From Haberlea rhodopensis (lineage: Eukaryota > Streptophyta > Magnoliopsida > Lamiales > Gesneriaceae), in contig CAJQUN010000040.1 in NCBI GenBank assembly GCA_907163345.1, forward strand, positions 310,001 to 374,000: 64,000 nucleotides of DNA. The letters run 5' to 3'. How positions within the stretch are numbered: the stretch's first letter is position 1; every line of letters starts with the position of its first letter. Shown piece after piece: positions 35,183 through 47,800 of this stretch. The notes under the pieces are model-generated. The model saw only the letters and a list, made by a program, of their open reading frames with translations. It made no database searches and had not been told where the DNA came from. Position numbers and translations under genes: made by a program.

Positions 35183-35187
35183 CTAGC

Positions 35188-35497
35188 TGCTTTTTTACAT
35201 GAATTTTTCTTTTATATATATATGCATTACTGGCTATTTATTGCCCAATATGGAACAATCGAAATAAATACGACATATATATATAATATGATAAGTAAAC
35301 TTGAGATGCAAGGAGGGTTGATTGATCGAGATTTTTTAACAAATTGGGAATAATATTTTATCAAAGGACTGATTGAGCTCATTCAATTAAAGAAATTGCA
35401 GGAATTAGGGACAGGCAAATTTGGAATTTTCTCGTTTTCTCATGGATGTGTTATCGCTTGTGAAATTAAGGATAAAAATCACATGAACCATCCTTAA
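35188..35497. other. AT-rich spacer, no gene seen
   Basis: About 310 bp between the chromovirus duplication and the MITE duplication. There is a TA-rich microsatellite near 35215-35290 and no supported gene or repeat family. Confidence 0.5.
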
Positions 35498-35505
35498 ATT
35501 TGGGG

Positions 35506-36220
35506 TAGGGCTGCTTAACAGTTCAATCTGACCCGATTCGAACCGTAACCGGCCGGTTTTGGATCCATGAATTTCGGAATCGGTCCAATCCGGTAAGGAA
35601 CCAGATTGGATCGAATCCGGTTCCGGGGCTAACGGTTTCGAGTTGGACCGGTTCCACCCCGGAACCGGTTTTTTTGAATTATTAATTTTTTTTCTTCAAA
35701 AAAATCAAGGGAAATTGTTGCTCGGATGATTCAAACACGCGAACATCGTCTTCTACTCTACAACTCTAACCAATTGAGCTATGGTCATTTATGTGTGTAA
35801 ACTAACCTCAAATATATTTATCTAAATTTTAAAAAAAATTAATTTTTTTAAAATAACGGATCCCGTTCCGGTTTCCGGTTCAGCCCGAAACCGGTTTTTT
35901 TGAATTACTTTTTTTCTTCAAAAAAATAAAGAGAAATTGTTGCTTGGAGGATTCCAACACACAATCGTCGTCTTCTACTCTACAACTCTAACCAATTGAG
36001 CTCATGGGTCTTTGTGTTTTAAATTTAAAAAAAATTATTTTTTTAAAATAGACCCGGTTCCGGTTCAGCTCGGAACGGATCCGTTTAGTCCGGAACCGGT
36101 AATATATCGGTTCCGGAACGGTATATTATCGGTTCGAAACCGATTAGCCAGTTCGAAACCGGGCTAATTGGTTCGATTTTGGGCCGAGTCAGAATTGACC
36201 CGGCCCGTTAAACAACCCTA
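35506..36220. mobile_element. hAT-like MITE, 715 bp
   Basis: The left end TAGGGCTGCTTAAC pairs with the right end, whose reverse complement is TAGGGTTGTTTAAC. Flanks ATTTGGGG (35498-35505) and ATTCGGGG (36221-36228) match at 7 of 8 bases, the 8-bp duplication expected of hAT transposition. There is no transposase. The interior holds repeated CGGTTCCGG / GGAACCGG motifs that could fold, and a duplicated block of about 225 bp with tRNA-like segments. It is non-autonomous. Confidence 0.8.
35716..36007 (-). repeat. Two tRNA-like segments inside the MITE
   Basis: On the minus strand, 35784-35716 and 36007-35937 each read AGCTCAATTGGTTAGAG (like a tRNA A box and D arm) followed about 35 bases later by a B-box-like GTTTGAATC (first copy; GTTGGAATC in the second). 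The anticodon and acceptor stems do not close properly, so neither is a functional tRNA gene by eye. They look like relics of a tRNA or SINE captured by the MITE and then duplicated with surrounding sequence. Confidence 0.5.
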
Positions 36221-36228
36221 ATTCGGGG

Positions 36229-36693
36229 TCAGATATTTGAAGAAAATTGGTTTATGGTAGGTAAAACATTGGATAGGTTCGGATAATAATCTATCATATG
36301 ATTATTATTTCAAGTAAACATGCTCTTAAAGTAAATATTAGATTAGCTTGATAAGTCATCTCATCCATTGGTTAAGCAAAACAAGTAAATGTTGTCTGAA
36401 AAAATAATATATATTTTTAATGAAAATTGTTATTGTTAAAGTAATTATTATTGATGTCGGAATAATTGTTATTTTATTTTTATAATTACTATTTTTACTT
36501 ATTTATAAATTATTATTATTATTGTATTTATAGTTACAGTAGTTGAAAATTTGGCAGCAACAGAAGCAACATCTTGCTCCAGCATCGTCAAGTCCGCCAA
36601 CGTCCAGCGGACATTTCGAAGCCTCAATCTGCTCTCTTCTTCTGTATAATACTCTAATTTCACTTCTAAACCCTCACACCCATTTTCTCAAAC
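36229..36693 (+). promoter_or_regulatory. Upstream region and 5' leader of the lipoamide dehydrogenase gene
   Basis: AT-rich to about 36540, then a CT/CA-rich leader. TTATTTATAAATTATT near 36497-36512 and GTATAATAC near 36645 are the only TATA-like words. The first would give a leader of about 160 bases, a usual length. The hAT-like MITE ends only about 470 bp before the ATG, so it may sit within the promoter. Confidence 0.4.
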
Positions 36694-39600
36694 ATGCAAT
36701 CGGCGATTTCTCTCTCGCTTTCTTCGCCGTCTCATGTGGCTCGATCCGGGCCCACTAATTCCCATAATGCGTCGTTGCCGACGCCTGGATCGCTTCGGTT
36801 TTGTGGCCTTCGCGTTGAGGCTTTTCAGTCGAAATCATTCTCGCATTCGTCTCCCGTTCGATTGTGTGCGAATTCGAAGCATTCCGATTTGGGTAAGGTT
36901 TTTGCGGCGCTGAAAGGCAATGGCATGCCGTCGAAAAGCGCTTTTGACTATGATATAGTGATTATCGGAGCCGGAGTTGGTGGCCACGGCGCCGCACTTC
37001 ATGCCGTTGAGAAGGTAATGGTTCAGTGCTTTCCTTTTCAAATTTTCCTTTGATTTTGTGCTTCTATTTTCGCTGTTCTGATCTAATTTAGCTGCTAATT
37101 ATGCAAAATGATGAAAATAAAATTAGCGCTACCCGGGATCATGCATAGCAAATATTGACTTGCTTAAACGAAGGGTTCGAGTTGTGGAAGCTGCATTGTT
37201 GAAGTAATAGACACAAACATTAATTATTTTATTGTTTGATATTAATTTACTGGTCGCCATGTAGCCAATTGGTCTTAACCCACGGTGTTAACTTCGCTTC
37301 ATGATAGATAACATATTCTTAGTGATAAAGTCAAGTTTCCATTTGACGTTTCAATCTTGTGTTTTAAATTTGTAAACACTGCAATTTTTTGCGGTGCCTT
37401 TCAATTTTGGATTATTTTGCATATTCCATTTAACAGGTTAGTTACCTAAACATGTGAATTAATATGCATTTTTGCAGGGTTTGAAAACTGCGATCATAGA
37501 AGGAGATGTGGTCGGCGGAACATGTGTTAATAGGGGATGCGTTCCTTCTAAAGCACTTCTTGCTGTAAGTGGTCGCATGAGAGAGCTTCAAAACGAACAC
37601 CACATGAAGTCGTTTGGCCTACAGGTACTTGTCATTGCTGCATAATCAGCAGCATGTGTAAATTTTGAACCATTTTGATAAATTCACTTTAACAATTTAA
37701 ACATTCATGTGATTTTAAGTTAGTTATTATGGCTGAAAGGTGCCATTCCATAAAAAAAGAACTTTTTAAGGCTGAACAGTTGCAGTTGCATTAAGAAATA
37801 ATGAAGGGTAACAACTGTTCCACCCCTTTTACTGCTAACTTCTGGCTGCAACTGGTATGCAGAACAATGTAAATGTAATGTGGATGCTGTGTGTAAGCAA
37901 TATCTAGTGGAGTCAAATGAAAGAAAAGTTTCTGTATTCTATCCCTTGTTTTTTGTTTTTTTAAAGTTCACCTTATTATCATGACCATTCGTGGCAGGAG
38001 AGAACCTCCGAAAATGAAATTTAAAGTTTTAATAAAAATTAGTATCCAAACCATAAGATAAATTTTTTTTTTTCTAAGTTCTGGTCCATCAAATTTTGAG
38101 AAGATATGTGAGGGTACACAACAGGGTAGACATTTGTCCGTTGCTCAGCTTAAATGAACAAGGACTTTGATAAATAAATTAAAATCCATCAGGAAGAAGG
38201 TTAACTACTAGTTTGCTAATCTACAACAGGGTTACAATTTTCATTTCCACTTTTTCTGAGTTTTTTTTTTTTTTTTTTTCTGATTTACCAATCACCATGT
38301 GCCACAATGATAGGTTGCAGCTGCAGGATATGACAGACAAGGAGTTGCTGATCATGCTAATAATCTGGCCTCCAAAATTCGAAGTAATTTAACCAATTCA
38401 ATGAAAGCTCTTGGCGTCGATATATTGACTGGTTATGGTACAATTTTGGTATGTCCACATTTTCTATCATCTGAAATTGCAGTCCTGAGAATTGAAAGGA
38501 ATTTTAAATTCTCCACATTCTTATCAAATTTTATTTGGTTTAGGTTTTTTCCCCATTTTGATGTAGATAATTTTGGACATTCTCAGGGTCCACAAAAATT
38601 GAAATATGGAAAAGGTGATTCCAGTGACACTATCATAACTGCAAAAGACATAATAATTGCTACCGGCTCTGTTCCCTTGGTACCCAAGGGAATTGAAGTT
38701 GATGGTGGGTACATTAAATGCTTCATATGCTACTGTTATCTAGGCTTTTCCATAGTTTTGTTATTTTTATCTATTGAGTCCCTCTTGGGGTTATGGTCAG
38801 GTGGAAGTGAGAGCGTTATGGTGGTAGTGGCTTTGCCATCTTTTCAGTATCATATCTGATGCCAAGTTTTTCTTTTTTACAAATAAAGTTATACTTTGTT
38901 CATAATTGTTACTGGCTCTGTGTCCGTATCATATTTGTAATGTGAATGTTTGAGAGCTACTAACTTGCTATAAATCTAATATGCTTACCTGAACTGAGTT
39001 TTAGGCCCTCGTAATTGAACCATATATTCACACTTAATTAATAATAGCAAGCACCTTCAAATGTGCTTTTCCTAGTTTTCTAGACTTACTGGAAGCTTGA
39101 AAATAGAAAATTTTAGCTAGATTGATGATGGCTGGTAAAAAAATTGTAAGTCGAGTTAAGAGGAGAATATTTATGTGACTTTTTTTTACATGGTCGAACA
39201 CCTTTTTCCTTCTTGATTGATATAAGTCCCTCTGCTTTCCCAAGATTCCATGCATATCTGTCCTTTTGATTCAATAATTAATTTTAGCTTTCAGCTTGAT
39301 GATATCCATCCATTATGTGCTTAATTTTCAACTGGCTGCAGGTAAGACGGTAATTACCAGTGATCATGCTCTTAAATTGGAATTTGTTCCAGAATGGATA
39401 GCAATTGTTGGTAGTGGTTACATTGGTCTTGAATTCAGCGATGTGTATACTGCACTTGGAAGTGAGGTCTAACATTTAATTCCTTCTATAGTGCTTTTAT
39501 ATTTTTATTTTCCATATTAGAATGCTTACTTTAGGGTGAGGTATTGGTTGGGGGGGAAAAGGTACTTCTTGGAGTTGGAACCATGGTTCTTTTTATTTCG

Positions 39601-42600
39601 ATAAGTCCCCTCCAACAGTCTTCAACTGATAGTCCAATCCACGTTTTCTATGTTCTCCCTCAAGACACTAATCTACTGGACTAGTATACCAACTTCCTAA
39701 ATTGTGTACATCTTCCTTCATTGCTAATCGCAGTTCAACTATGTATATGATAATTGAATTACCCTTTTAGAACCATTGTAATCATGATTAAGATCTCAAG
39801 CTGATCATGTACGCCCAGGTTACATTCATTGAAGCTTTAGATCAACTCATGCCTGGATTTGATCCCGAGATTGGAAAATTAGCTCAGCGAGTTCTTATCA
39901 ATCCTCGCAAGATCGATTTTCATACTGGTGTATTCGCTAGCAAGGTGCTTATATTTCACGATCTTCAATTACGTGCAAACCAATAAACCAATTAAGATAT
40001 CATATTTACCTTGCCATGTACAGATTACACCAGCGAAGGATGGAAAACCTGTACAAATAGAGCTCATTGATGCAAAGACAAAGGAGCCGAAGGATACTTT
40101 GGAGGTAAGTCTATGTAATCTTTCTCAGGTGAAGATTTAGAGTGGAAACCTGCATCTCACTGTTCCCTTCCCACACGATCTATCCAACTTATAGTTCAGT
40201 GCAAAACTCATTTTAAATAATTTGGAAAAATATGTTGCAGTGATGCACGTCAATAAGTATCATATATAGCAAGAAAAAGTTACACAATAGACTGCATGTT
40301 CCCCCCATAACATGGGATATTTGTAGCTGTTTTTACAAAGGGAATGGTTTTTGTCTTCTTTTTATTTTAGCAAACTCACCAGTGATGACTCAAACCAAAA
40401 CCTAAGTCTTGGAGACCAAATGATCTACTAATGGATTAATTGGTTGGCCACAAGCAACTAGATCAGTCCAACTCTTGTTAAACTTTTGTTACGTTTTAAA
40501 TATTCTTGGTCTGCCTCTTGTATATGACATACTGTATGATTCCCTTCAGGTAGATGCTGCTCTTATTGCAACTGGAAGGGCTCCATTCACTCAAGGACTT
40601 GGATTGGAAAATGTTAGTCAATTGGAGAATTTAATTTTTTGTTCCTCGTACAATTGAAGGATACAAATCAAAAGGATTTGTAAACAGATTTAATTTTGTG
40701 CAGATTAATGTCCAAAAGCAACGTGGATTTGTTCCTGTTGATGAGCGCATGAGAGTGATTGATGCAAATGGAAAATTGGTAGGTCCTACACACATTCCAG
40801 TTTCACGTTTTCTAAAAAAGGCTGACTCAAGGTTCTGATCAATAGGTTCCTCATTTGTTTTGCATTGGTGATGCCAATGGAAAAATGATGCTTGCCCATG
40901 CAGCAAGTGCACAAGGAATCTCCGGTATTGAACTCTATTTTAATCTATCAACTATTTGATATTCCCAATCATGTCTCATAACCTTCGAGTTTGTCTTGTT
41001 GCATAGTTAGTTAACCTGCATCATTGTTCTTTCAGTTGTTGAGCAAGTTTCTGGGAATGACCATGTGTTGAATCATTTAAGCATTCCTGCTGCTTGTTTT
41101 ACCCATCCTGAAATCAGTATGGTTGGATTAACAGAGGTATCGTTTTCGAGTTTGCTTTTGTTTTGTGACTCTCTACTTCTTTCCTCCATTTTGTATATTG
41201 TGATAGCATTTTCCCTTCCTCTTCCCAGTTCCCCATATCTTGCATTATAAAACCTGTCTGTAAGCTTCCAAACTATTGCAGTAAGTAGTTTCATTTGTAT
41301 TATTACATCACTATACGTCTTGCTCAGGGGCGAATCTAGCCCAAATATTTAGGGGGGGGCAAAATTATAGTTTTTTAGGGGCTAAAAATATGGGTTTTAA
41401 AATTTTGGGGTATATATATATATCTTTTATTGAATTTTAATTTAACTTCAAAGGGAAGTAAGGGGGGAAATTGTAGTTTTTTAGGGGTAAAAATATAGGT
41501 TTTTAAAATTTTGGGGTAAAAAATATAATATATATGATATATATTATAAATATATAATATATATAATCTTTTACTTTTTAAATGCTTTTAATATATGTGT
41601 GTATATATATATATGATCTTTTATTGAATTTTAATTTAAATTCAAAGGGGAAGTAAGGGGGGAAATTGTAGTTTTTTAGGGGTAAAAATATAGGTTTTTA
41701 AAATTTTAGGGTAAAAAAATATAATCTTTTGCTATTTAAATGTTAAGGGGAAGTACCAAATAAAAAAGATACCACCAGGAATCGAACCCGGGTGCACAAA
41801 TTCATCACCCAGTTCTCACCAGCAGACCAAGGGAACATGATTGTAAGATTTATGGTACAAATATATAATAACCATTATTTTTTTAGGGGACATAACACGT
41901 AGATTCGTCCATGGTCTTCCTCATGTGAAAGTTAGTGGTGGATTCTAATTTCCTTCGGAATCTTTGCAGAAATAATTGTTTGTTAACTGATGTCACAATC
42001 AGGTTAAGATGCAGATACTGATGATTGGATATTCCAGTGATTGGATAGCTTTGTTGAATTGACTCGGATGATCACAAAGTTTTTGTGTTTGTTAGGAACT
42101 GAGGGGTTTGTCACCGTTATTGCATTATGATAGTGGTGAATTGGCAATCCAAAATGGATATTGGATATGAGATTGTACTTTATCCTTCAGCAGATAAATA
42201 AAAATTCTTATATAGTAATATAATAAAAATAGTAAAAAGACAGTATGCTACTGATGACTTCAGGTCCTACTATTCTTTAGTTCTGTTTCTGAAGTAACTA
42301 TTTTGTAGCCTCAAGCAAGAGAAAAATCTGAGAAGGAAGGATTTGAATTAAGTGTTGCCAAAACAAGTTTCAAAGCAAACACAAAAGCCCTTGCTGAGAA
42401 TGAAGGGGAAGGACTGGCCAAGGTAATGCATAATCCAAATTAATTTAGTTGGACTTATCACTTGATTTTTTAACTTTGTGTGCTATCTGATTTCAATTCG
42501 TTGGTAACTGAATGCTGAATCTAATCATTGAGGAACAGACCTTGTGCTATTCATATTTTTATTAGAACACACTCTTCAACGGGGTTGTCTGTATAATGAT

Positions 42601-43821
42601 ATTTTGAACCTCACCTCAATGAAGAAAGATAAGAAACTCTCTGCCGGCCGAGCCTCCTTAGAATCTTTACCTGTCGATATTGCTAACCTGACAACAAATC
42701 CTAGATCTCTGACTGTACTTCTACCAGTTATCCTTTAAGATCTGAGATTTTCAATTTTTATACCTACCGGATATCTCGTGCAGTTGATATACAGACCTGA
42801 CAATGGCGAGATCCTTGGGGTTCATATTTTTGGATTGCATGCTGCAGATCTCATACATGAAGCGTCCAATGCTATAGCCTTGGGAACACGTATACAGGTA
42901 CATTTGCTCTAGACTCTCTTGTTGGGATAACAAGCGTGTTAAGGTTTTTCCTGGTCTAGCAAGAATACACCATGAAATATATGTGAAAATAATATAATTG
43001 GTTATATATTTTTGGCGTCTTTTAAATCATGGTATTCTTCATTAGGCTGTGTAGAATTTTTATGATAAAAATTAAGCCAACTCATTTTTGCAGAAATTTG
43101 TTGGTTTTGAATTGGCGCTTCTTGAACACCTTGCTTTTAGTGTTGAAGTTCACAATCAAAACAAAAGATAACAAACAAGAAAATATGCCTTTATGACGTC
43201 GTTCTTGGAACAGTAGTAACAAATAGCCAAATTATAGCAGGCCTTTTCTTTCGTCTGTAAAAATAGCAGGACTGGGTGTATCTTCAATTTCTTTTGAAAC
43301 AATCTGCTTTCACTTTCCGATGCTTAATTTTGCCGCAATTTTTTGCACTCTGCAGGACATAAAAATTGCTGTGCATGCACATCCAACCTTGTCCGAAGTT
43401 CTAGATGAGCTCTTTAAATCAGCAAAGGTACTCTTATGGTCATAATTACAAAAAACACCACTTGCATTTCAGTTTTCATCTCGATCTCTAATGAGTTCTA
43501 CGGCACAAAAAGGTGGCTCATCACATTGACTTATTCTAGATATCACCTGTAACCCCAAGTATGGTGTTGGTAAAATATGTGTCTTATCGTTCAAAATTCT
43601 AAAACGTGGTGGGGATCTAGCCAGAATCTCTCTATTGATCATGAATTAAGGTTCCTTCTCATGTGTCGCTGGTACATGAAATGATCAGTTAAACCAATCT
43701 TTATCCTTAAACAAAGAGCTCGTATCCGCTGTAATAATGGTGCACTTTTCATTGGAGCGGTCATATCCTGCAGGTTAAAATCAGCACTTCCGGTAAGGTG
43801 GCTCAGCCAGTTCCGGTCTAG
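36694..43821 (+). CDS. LPD: Plastidial dihydrolipoyl dehydrogenase (E3), 15 exons, 572 aa
   Basis: E3 of the plastid pyruvate dehydrogenase complex: reoxidises dihydrolipoyl groups with FAD and passes electrons to NAD. Coding exons: 36694-37014, 37478-37624, 38314-38448, 38587-38704, 39342-39466, 39819-39944, 40024-40104, 40550-40612, 40704-40778, 40846-40924, 41036-41136, 42309-42422, 42784-42897, 43356-43427, 43774-43821. All introns are GT..AG and all phases agree. Residues 1 to about 70 are a Ser-rich chloroplast transit peptide. Then come FAD-binding GAGVGGHGAALHA, redox disulfide GGTCVNRGCVPSK, NAD-binding GSGYIGLEFSDVY, second FAD contact CIGDANGKMMLAHAAS, and dimer-interface HAHPTLSEVLDE with the His and Glu of the catalytic base. 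The length matches Arabidopsis plastidial LPD1/LPD2 (about 570 aa); mitochondrial forms are shorter. No stops or frameshifts, so it appears functional. Intron 5 has a weak donor, GAG|GTCTAA. Confidence 0.95.
41325..41913. mobile_element. hAT-like MITE in intron 11 of the lipoamide dehydrogenase gene
   Basis: The left end CAGGGGCGAATCTA pairs with the right end, whose complement is CATGGACGAATCTA. Flanks GTCTTGCT (41317-41324) and GTCTTCCT (41914-41921) match at 7 of 8 bases, as for a hAT insertion. The interior has two copies of a roughly 190-bp block with GGGGAAATTGTAGTTTTTTAG, and a minus-strand tRNA-like stretch with a perfect B box (GGTTCGATTCC, about 41779-41789). No transposase. It lies within an intron and leaves splice sites intact. 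Confidence 0.75.
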
Positions 43822-44849
43822 GCTTCCTTAGTTAAAACTGGGAAACGTGATGAGACTCAATCTAAAAGCAGCAAGTTTGTTCAGAGGAAGTGCTGGATGG
43901 ACTGTTATGCATGGCACTTGCGATGGTTACTTCATTTATTGATATTTATTATCTACCCAAGTTTGTTTACCTTAAGAAGGTGCCATGCTTTGGAAATTTA
44001 TCATGAACATTTGTCCACATTTTTGCTATAAAAAACTTTACTATTTTTTGGCGGAAATTTGGTAGAATTTAAATAAAATAGTAGTGGGAGATTTACAAAT
44101 ATTTGGACCCTTGGGAAGCATCAAACTCATATCCTCTACAGAAAATGTTAAGATTTTTATTAACTTTTAAATTGTCATATCATCTAAAAGCTCGAGCTTG
44201 TAGAGGGATTATACAATTTATTATCTATTCTCTAACATTCATCCTCACTTGTGACCTGATTTGTTTCTTTTTGTTTTTTTTGGCCTATCATGTGGATATT
44301 TAATATGGGTGTAGTTGTTTATTAGCTTTGAATTCAGGACCTCAGCGTTAGTCAAACTAGTTAAAAGTCCAAGCTTAGAGAGATTGTACAATTTATTATT
44401 TAGTCTCTAACATGCATTTCATGAAAACTAGTTAAAGGGTTGAGTGGGTGTATTACATTACATTAGGTGAAACACACTTCATTAAATTGTTCCGGTTCAG
44501 CATAAAACTTTATGGATCGATAGAGAGAATCAGTGGAGAGATGAAGGCATCATTTACTTAGTTTCACAACTATTATTTCGTTTTGAAGTTAGTTAATGAT
44601 ATGATAACCATGAACTTATCTCCACTCAATTTAATGTGATATTGAACCTCGTGTAAATTGGCAACTAATATGGTGAAACTAAAAAAAAATCCTCATAGGA
44701 CTTGGTTATGAATCAGTCCACATGTCAAAAAAACTTAATTCAACTTTCCTACTGCAATTTAAAATTTTGTTCTAACTCCCTATCTTATTAAAATGACTAT
44801 GATAACCTTCTATTAAAAGTTGAACTTTTAATTTTGAGAAATCATTACA
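43822..44849. other. 3' flank of the host gene, no further gene
   Basis: Holds the 3' untranslated region and AT-rich sequence. Two related stretches, 44185-44240 and 44363-44420, share AGAGATTGTACAATTTATTATTT-like wording and end in TCTCTAACAT. They may be remnants of one short repeat. No coding frame is supported. Confidence 0.45.
44072..44077 (+). terminator. Candidate polyadenylation signal for the lipoamide dehydrogenase gene
   Basis: AATAAA about 250 bp after the stop codon at 43821. Plant signals are loose, so this is only the best canonical match in a plausible 3' untranslated region. Confidence 0.35.
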
Positions 44850-47800
44850 GACGGTACGAAATCTATACAATTTTGGTACACGTTACACATAAAATCGATA
44901 TGAAATCTATACAATTTTGGTACAAGTTACACATGCAATTGGTATAAAACCATACTATTTTCGGTACTTATTACATGTGAAGTTGGTATGAAACATATAC
45001 AATTTTGGTACTAGTTGCACATAAAGTTGGTATGAAACCAATACAATTTTGATACTAGGTACACATGAAATTGGTATAAAACATATACTATATACGGTAC
45101 TATTACACGTGAACTTGGTATGAAACCTATACAATTTCGTTACTAAATATACATAAAATTAATATGAAACCTATACAGTTTTGGTACTAATTACGAATAA
45201 AATTGGTACGAAACTTATACTAATTTCGGTACTTATTACATATGAAATTGGTATGAAATCTCTACAATTGTGGTACTAGTTATACATGAAATTGGTATGA
45301 AACATATAAAATTATGGTATAAGTTACACATGAAGTTGGTATGAAACATATAAAATTTTGGTATTTATTACACTTGAAGTTGGTATGAAACATATACAAT
45401 TTTGGTACTAGATACAGATGAAGTTGAAATAAAACATATACAATTTTGGTACTAGTTACACATGAAGCTGGTATGAAACATGTACTATATTCGAAACTTC
45501 TTACACGTAAAGTTGGCATGAAACCTATACAATTTCGGCATCAACTATGCATAAAATTGGTATGAAACCTATATAATTTTGGTACTAATTACGGATAAAA
45601 TTGGTACGAAACATATTCTATTTTCGGTACTTATTACAAATGAAATTAGTATGAAATCTTTACAATTTTGGTACTAGTTAGACGTGAAATTTGTACGAAA
45701 CCTATACAATTTTTGTACAAGTTACACATGAAATTAGTATGAAACCTATACTTTTTCAGTGCTTATTACACATAAAATTGGTATGAAGCATGCACAATTT
45801 TGGTACTTATTATACTTAAAGTTGGTATGAAACATATACAATATTTTGGTACTAGTTACACGTGTGTTGGTATGAAACCTATACTATATTCGAAACTTAT
45901 TACACGTAAAGTTGGTATGAAACCTATACAATTTCGGATCAACTATGCATAAAATTGGTGAAACCCATATAATTTTGGTACTAATTACGAATAAAATTGG
46001 TACGAAATATATTCTATTTTCGGTATTTATTACAAATGAAATTGGTATGAAATCTTTACAATTTTGGTATTATTTACACATGAAATTGATATGAAACATA
46101 TACAATTTTGGTACAATTATACATGAAATTGGTATGAAACCTATACTTTTTCGGTACTTATTACACATGAGGTTGGTATGAAACATATACAATTTTGGTG
46201 CTTAGTATGCTTGAAGTTGGTATGAAACATCTACAATTTTGGTACTAGTTACACCTGAAGTTGGTATGAAGCCTATACTATATTCGAAAACTCACGTAAA
46301 GTTGGTATGAAACATATACAATTTCAGTACTAAGTATACATAAAATTGGTATCTATTTAATTTTGGTACTATTACATGTGAAGTTAGTATGAAACCTATA
46401 CTATATTCGAAACTTATTACACGTAAAGTTGGTACGAAACCTATACAATTTTGGTACTAAGTATACATAAAATTGGTATGAAACCTATATAATTTTGATA
46501 CTAATTATGAATGAAATTGGTACGAAACCTATACAATTTTGGTTCTAGTTACACATGAAATTGGTATTAAACGTATACAATTCATGTACTAATTACACAT
46601 CAATATTGATGTTAAACTTGTATATCGAATAAACAAACAATATCAATTTCAAACAACATTAACAATATTTCTATAAAATCTTCTATATTAATGTTAATCT
46701 TCTATATCGAACAAACAAAAATATCAATTTCAAAACATCAACTTTACAAACAAGATTTGTTTGTTCTGGTACTAGTTACACATAAAATTTGTATGAACAC
46801 TATATTATTTTCAGTACTTATTACATGTGAAGTTGGTCTGAAACCTATACTAGTTACACGTGAAGTTGGTATGAAACCTATACTATATTCGAAACTTATT
46901 ACACGTAAAATTGGTACGAAACCTATACAATTTCTGTAGTAAGTACACATAAAATTGATATGAAATCTAATTTTGGCACTAATTTCACGTGAAGTTGGTA
47001 TGAAACATATGCTATATTCAATACTTATTAGATGTAAAGTTGATATGTAATATATACAATTTCGGTACTAAGAATACAATGGTATGAAACATATATAATT
47101 TTGGTACTAATTATGAATGAAATTGGTACGAACGTATACTATTTTCGGTGCTTAATACGTATTAAATTAGTATGAAATTCTTACAACTCATATACACATA
47201 TCTCATGTGTAACTAGTATGGGTTTCAGACCAACTTCACATGTAAAAAGTACTGAAAATATTATAGGTTTCATACAAATTTCATGTGTAAGTAGTACCAG
47301 AACAAACAAATATTGTTTGTAAAGTTGATGTTATTTGAAATTGATATTTTTGATAGTTCGATGATTAACATTAATATAGAAGATTCTATAGAAATATTGT
47401 TATTGTTGTTTGAAACTGATATTGTTTGTTTATTCGATATATAAGTTTAACATCAATATTGATGTGTAATTAATACCGGAATTGTATACGTTTAATACCA
47501 ATTTCATGTACAACTAGTACCAAATTTGTATACTTTTAATATCAATTTCATGTATAACCAGTACCAAAATTGTAAAGATTTCGTACCAATTTCATTCATA
47601 ATTAGTACCAAAATTATATAGTTTTCATACCAATTTTACGTATACTTAGTGCCGAAATTATATAGGTGTCATAAAAACTTTACGTTTAATAAGTTTCGAA
47701 TATAATATAGGTTTCATACCAACTTCACGTGTAATTATTACCAAATTATAGCTCTCATGTCAATTTTATGTATACTTAGTACTGAAATTGTATAGGTTTC

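Noticed and set aside
41750..41830. Possible tRNA gene on the minus strand in intron 11
   Set aside because: The B box is good, but the D arm and acceptor stem do not pair and it sits inside a MITE. Better described as a tRNA-like relic.
45280..46950. Open frames of 68-82 residues in the minisatellite
   Set aside because: They are translations of the 44-bp unit and appear in both orientations, with no sign of coding constraint.
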